In this document: positions 62,010 through 64,000 of the stretch, in pieces | How the letters are laid out: every line of letters begins with the position of its first letter | Position numbering within the stretch: the first letter of the stretch is position 1 | The notes under the pieces: generated by a model | What the model was told of the DNA's origin: nothing | Database searches by the model: none | Seen by the model: only the letters and a program-made list of their open reading frames with translations | Assembly (NCBI GenBank): GCA_030684815.1 | Contig: JAUXXQ010000120.1 | Location: 18,492-82,491, forward strand | DNA length: 64,000 nt | Direction of reading: 5' to 3' | Source of the DNA: Methylobacter sp. | GTDB lineage: Bacteria; Pseudomonadota; Gammaproteobacteria; Methylococcales; Methylomonadaceae | Position numbers and translations under genes: made by a program

Positions 62010-62741
62010 ATGGAGAAACCATGTTCAGCCGTCATTATTGGAGTTGGCCCGGAGCAAGGCTTAGGCGCTACACTTGCCAAATTTTTTGCAGCAAAAGGCT
62101 TGCACGTTTATATAGGGGGACGAAGTGAAGACAAACTTCACCGGGTCGCGGAAACCATCCGCCAAACCGGCGGCTCAGTCAGTACAGTCATCGCCGATGC
62201 AACGGTCGAGCGCGATGTCGCCGATTTATTCAGGATGGTGCTGGATGACGGCTACTGTGTCGATATTGCCGCTTACAATGTAGACAGCAATATTCCGTCG
62301 CCTTTACTGGAGACGGACACAAAAATTTTTTATACGTTGTGGAAACAAAACTGTTTGGGTGCTTTTTTCTTCGGCAAGGAAGCGGTTAATGCGATGAAAG
62401 GGCGGCAAGGCACCTTGTTTTTTACCGGCGCGACGGCTTCATTGCGCGCCAAGCCGCCGTTTACCGCCTTTGCGTCTGCAAAAGCCGGATTGAGGGCGTT
62501 GGCGCAAGGTATGGCCAGAGAGTTTTCGCCCCAAGGCATCCATGTGGTGCATGTGGTGATTGACGGTGTGATTGACGGCGAGCGGGCCCGTAACCAATTC
62601 CCTGACTATGTCAAAGCCAAAGGCGAAGACGGCTTGTTGCAACTGGATGCAATTGCCGAAACCTATTGGGCCATGCACCAGCAACACCGTAGTGCATGGA
62701 CGCATGAGCTGGATTTGAGGCCGTTTAAAGAGCCCTTTTAG
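62010..62741 (+). CDS. SDR-family oxidoreductase with Phe in place of catalytic Tyr
   Basis: 243 residues. The cofactor loop is VIIGVGPEQGLGATLAKFFAAKGLHVYIGGRS (G-x-G-P-x-x-G-x-G type). At the active site the classical Tyr of YxxxK is Phe154 in FTAFASAKAGL (Lys158 present; Ser144 in ATASLRA). The following LRALAQGMAREFSPQGIHVVHVVIDGVIDGERAR belongs to an SDR subgroup that carries this substitution. Reaction unknown. Its role next to the methyltransferase gene is unclear. Confidence 0.85.
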   Translation: MEKPCSAVIIGVGPEQGLGATLAKFFAAKGLHVYIGGRSEDKLHRVAETIRQTGGSVSTVIADATVERDVADLFRMVLDDGYCVDIAAYNVDSNIPSPLLETDTKIFYTLWKQNCLGAFFFGKEAVNAMKGRQGTLFFTGATASLRAKPPFTAFASAKAGLRALAQGMAREFSPQGIHVVHVVIDGVIDGERARNQFPDYVKAKGEDGLLQLDAIAETYWAMHQQHRSAWTHELDLRPFKEPF

Positions 62742-62750
62742 GAGAGGATA

Positions 62751-62826
62751 TAAAGTGGTTTCCTGAAAAGGACATAGTAAAAATTATCCACAAAAGCCAC
62801 GAAAAAACACAAAATTTTCGTGGCTA
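62751..62826. repeat. Family A repeat (MITE-like), partial copy
   Basis: TAAAGTGGTTTCCTGAAAAGGACATAGTAAAAATTATCCACAAAAGCCACGAAAAAACAC...TTTCGTGG. The right end is missing; repeat C follows directly. Confidence 0.6.
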
Positions 62827-62843
62827 CCTGCTTAACCCGGGAC

Positions 62844-62910
62844 AGTTTTTAAGCAAGCGATTAGGAACGCTAAGCCCCTGCTTTGGTGAGTACCGGACAT
62901 AACCGGCATT
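62844..62910. repeat. Dispersed repeat C, copy 2
   Basis: AGTTTTTAAGCAAGCGATTAGGAACGCTAAGCCCCTGCTTTGGTGAGTACCGG parallels 22123-22175. It follows the family A fragment directly. Confidence 0.6.
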
Positions 62911-63718
62911 ATTGCAATACAAATTTAAGCCCGATTAGCATCAGGATAAGCGCTAAAATCGGCCGCAAAACCTTTTCAGGAATTTTTGCACTCAGGTGGC
63001 TGCCCACCCAAATGCCGGGCAACGAACCGAGTAACAGGCTGACCAATAGAACCAGGTCGACATTGCCCAAACCGAGATGCCCCAGCCCTGCAACGGCGGT
63101 CAGCGGAATGGCATGAGCCAAATCAGTGCCGACAATTTTCAGCGTAGTCATTCTCGGATAAAGGAACAACAGCGCAACTGTACCCAGCGCGCCCGCCCCT
63201 ACCGACGACAGCGTCACCAATACGCCCAGCACCGCGCCAATCAGGACGGTGGCGGGGATTTGCAGATGTTTGAAGCGCCCTGCGTTTTCGGGATTGCTAT
63301 GTTCGTCATCAATCGGCTTAAGCTTTGCCGCACGGCTTAACAGTACACTGCGCACGATCAGTGAGGAGGCGGTCAGCAGCAAGGCAATGCCTAAGGTAAA
63401 AGTAATTGCGCCCGACGTTTCCTTGCCGATTGAAGCCAAATGCCTCAGCGCAAACAGCGTCCCCAGGGCAAAGGGTATGCTGCCCAGCGCCAGCCAACCG
63501 ACGATTTTCCAATCGACCGAGCTGTGTTTGTTGTGATGTACCCAGACGCCGCCGGTCTTGGTGATGGCGGCGAACAGCAGGTCAGTCCCTACCGCGACGG
63601 CAGGCTTGAAGCCGAACAGAAAAACCAGCAATGGCGTCATCAATGAACCGCCGCCAACGCCGGTCAGCCCTACCAATATCCCCACCAAAAAGCCGGAAAC
63701 CGTATATCCCCAATTCAT
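62909..63718 (-). CDS. TauE/SafE-family permease
   Basis: 269 residues, about eight transmembrane helices in two halves. YTVSGFLVGILVGLTGVGGGSLMTPLLVFLFGFKPAVAVGTDLLFAAITKTGG is the family's N-terminal glycine-rich motif with its partner in ATVLIGAVLGVLVTLSSVGAGALGTVALLFLYPRMTTLKIVGTDLAHAIPLTAVAGLGH. Members export sulfite, sulfoacetate or similar anions; substrate not predictable here. Its end touches repeat C. Confidence 0.9.
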   Translation of the reverse strand: MNWGYTVSGFLVGILVGLTGVGGGSLMTPLLVFLFGFKPAVAVGTDLLFAAITKTGGVWVHHNKHSSVDWKIVGWLALGSIPFALGTLFALRHLASIGKETSGAITFTLGIALLLTASSLIVRSVLLSRAAKLKPIDDEHSNPENAGRFKHLQIPATVLIGAVLGVLVTLSSVGAGALGTVALLFLYPRMTTLKIVGTDLAHAIPLTAVAGLGHLGLGNVDLVLLVSLLLGSLPGIWVGSHLSAKIPEKVLRPILALILMLIGLKFVLQ

Positions 63719-63828
63719 AAAAAACTGCCCTTGTTATCATGCGTTTAAAAAGCCGTACATTATAACAGGCGGATAGTGCGGAGTAAGGCATCAAAACGGA
63801 CTTTAACCTGCTGGCAAATTGATGGCAC

Positions 63829-63858
63829 AAAAAAAAGAGCATCATGTACGCATGATGC
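63829..63858 (-). terminator. Terminator for a minus-strand gene to the right of the window
   Basis: GCATCAT and ATGATGC pair around a 6-base loop and are followed on the minus strand by TCTTTTTTTT. No gene inside the window needs it, so it must belong to a gene coming from the right. Confidence 0.65.
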
Positions 63859-63889
63859 CCTTAAGTTGATGTAAGTAGGTAAGCCTATA

Positions 63890-63988
63890 TTTACATTGGA
63901 GTCCAATAGCTTTAGCTATTGGCGGTAAAACAGCTAAAGCTGTTTTACTCCCAACTTGTTTGTTAAGAAACTTTTGAATGACTACTTA
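63890..63988 (-). repeat. 99-bp double-palindrome repeat, copy 2 (inverted)
   Basis: The complement of 7921-8019; I found no difference on reading. Starts TTTACATTGGAGTCC and ends GACTACTTA. Confidence 0.85.
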
Positions 63989-64000
63989 GAGGATGAGGGA

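Noticed and set aside
1-64000. tRNA, rRNA or prophage genes
   Set aside because: Intergenic gaps were read for cloverleaf features and phage-type genes; none was recognised. A tRNAscan-SE run would settle the tRNA question.

Overview
The window looks like the chromosome of a gammaproteobacterium of moderate GC content. A methanotroph of the Methylococcales is the most likely source. This rests on gammaproteobacterial gene orders (pcnB-folK-panB-panC-panD, purE-purK, coaBC-dut-algC, divergent ybbA/tesA), on a pair of periplasmic copper proteins at the left end, and on the general look of the proteins. No methane or methanol oxidation gene lies in the window, so the lineage is an inference.

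Layout. 1-2.6 kb: cut membrane protein, YqaA-like protein, cupredoxin and a second copper-type periplasmic protein. 2.9-10.6 kb: pgi, mltF, a phosphate-type porin behind five Pho-box repeats, and a FecA-like TonB receptor. 10.7-16.8 kb (minus): prlC-Uma2-ubiD, an HDOD protein, and a tiny membrane gene coupled to an RDD gene. 17.2-21.3 kb: pcnB-folK-panBCD. 21.5-30.2 kb: fliW, leuB-like, a PAS histidine kinase, a coiled-coil protein and a CzcA/CusA-type RND pump without its partners. 30.2-34.5 kb: an AT-rich defence island with a type II restriction enzyme, its methyltransferase and a 730-residue protein that joins an Mrr-like nuclease end to a PIN-like domain. 34.8-41.2 kb: Lon-family protease, ybbA/tesA, a GlcG/HbpS-like protein, and a second Pho-box array in front of a secreted beta-helix-like protein. 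41.4-44.9 kb: IS remnant, then SSB, an unknown protein and an ABC-class ATPase. 45-53.9 kb: purEK, pmbA, a ParDE-type toxin-antitoxin pair, pyrD, thiO, an outer membrane protein and radC. 54-64 kb: coaBC-dut-algC, two small unknown proteins, a sigma-54 activator divergent from a DUF938 methyltransferase with a near-consensus sigma-54 promoter between them, a non-classical SDR and a TauE/SafE permease.

Most genes are ordinary housekeeping. The most notable points are the defence island with its two-nuclease protein, two separate Pho-box arrays, the sigma-54 activator/promoter/upstream-palindrome arrangement, and a dense set of small non-autonomous repeats. Family A has ends like TTAGGTGATTTCC and about eight copies. 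Family B has 8-bp target duplications in two copies, and one copy whose core is flipped relative to its ends. A 99-bp repeat occurs in identical inverted copies about 56 kb apart. No rRNA, tRNA, CRISPR array or riboswitch was recognised.
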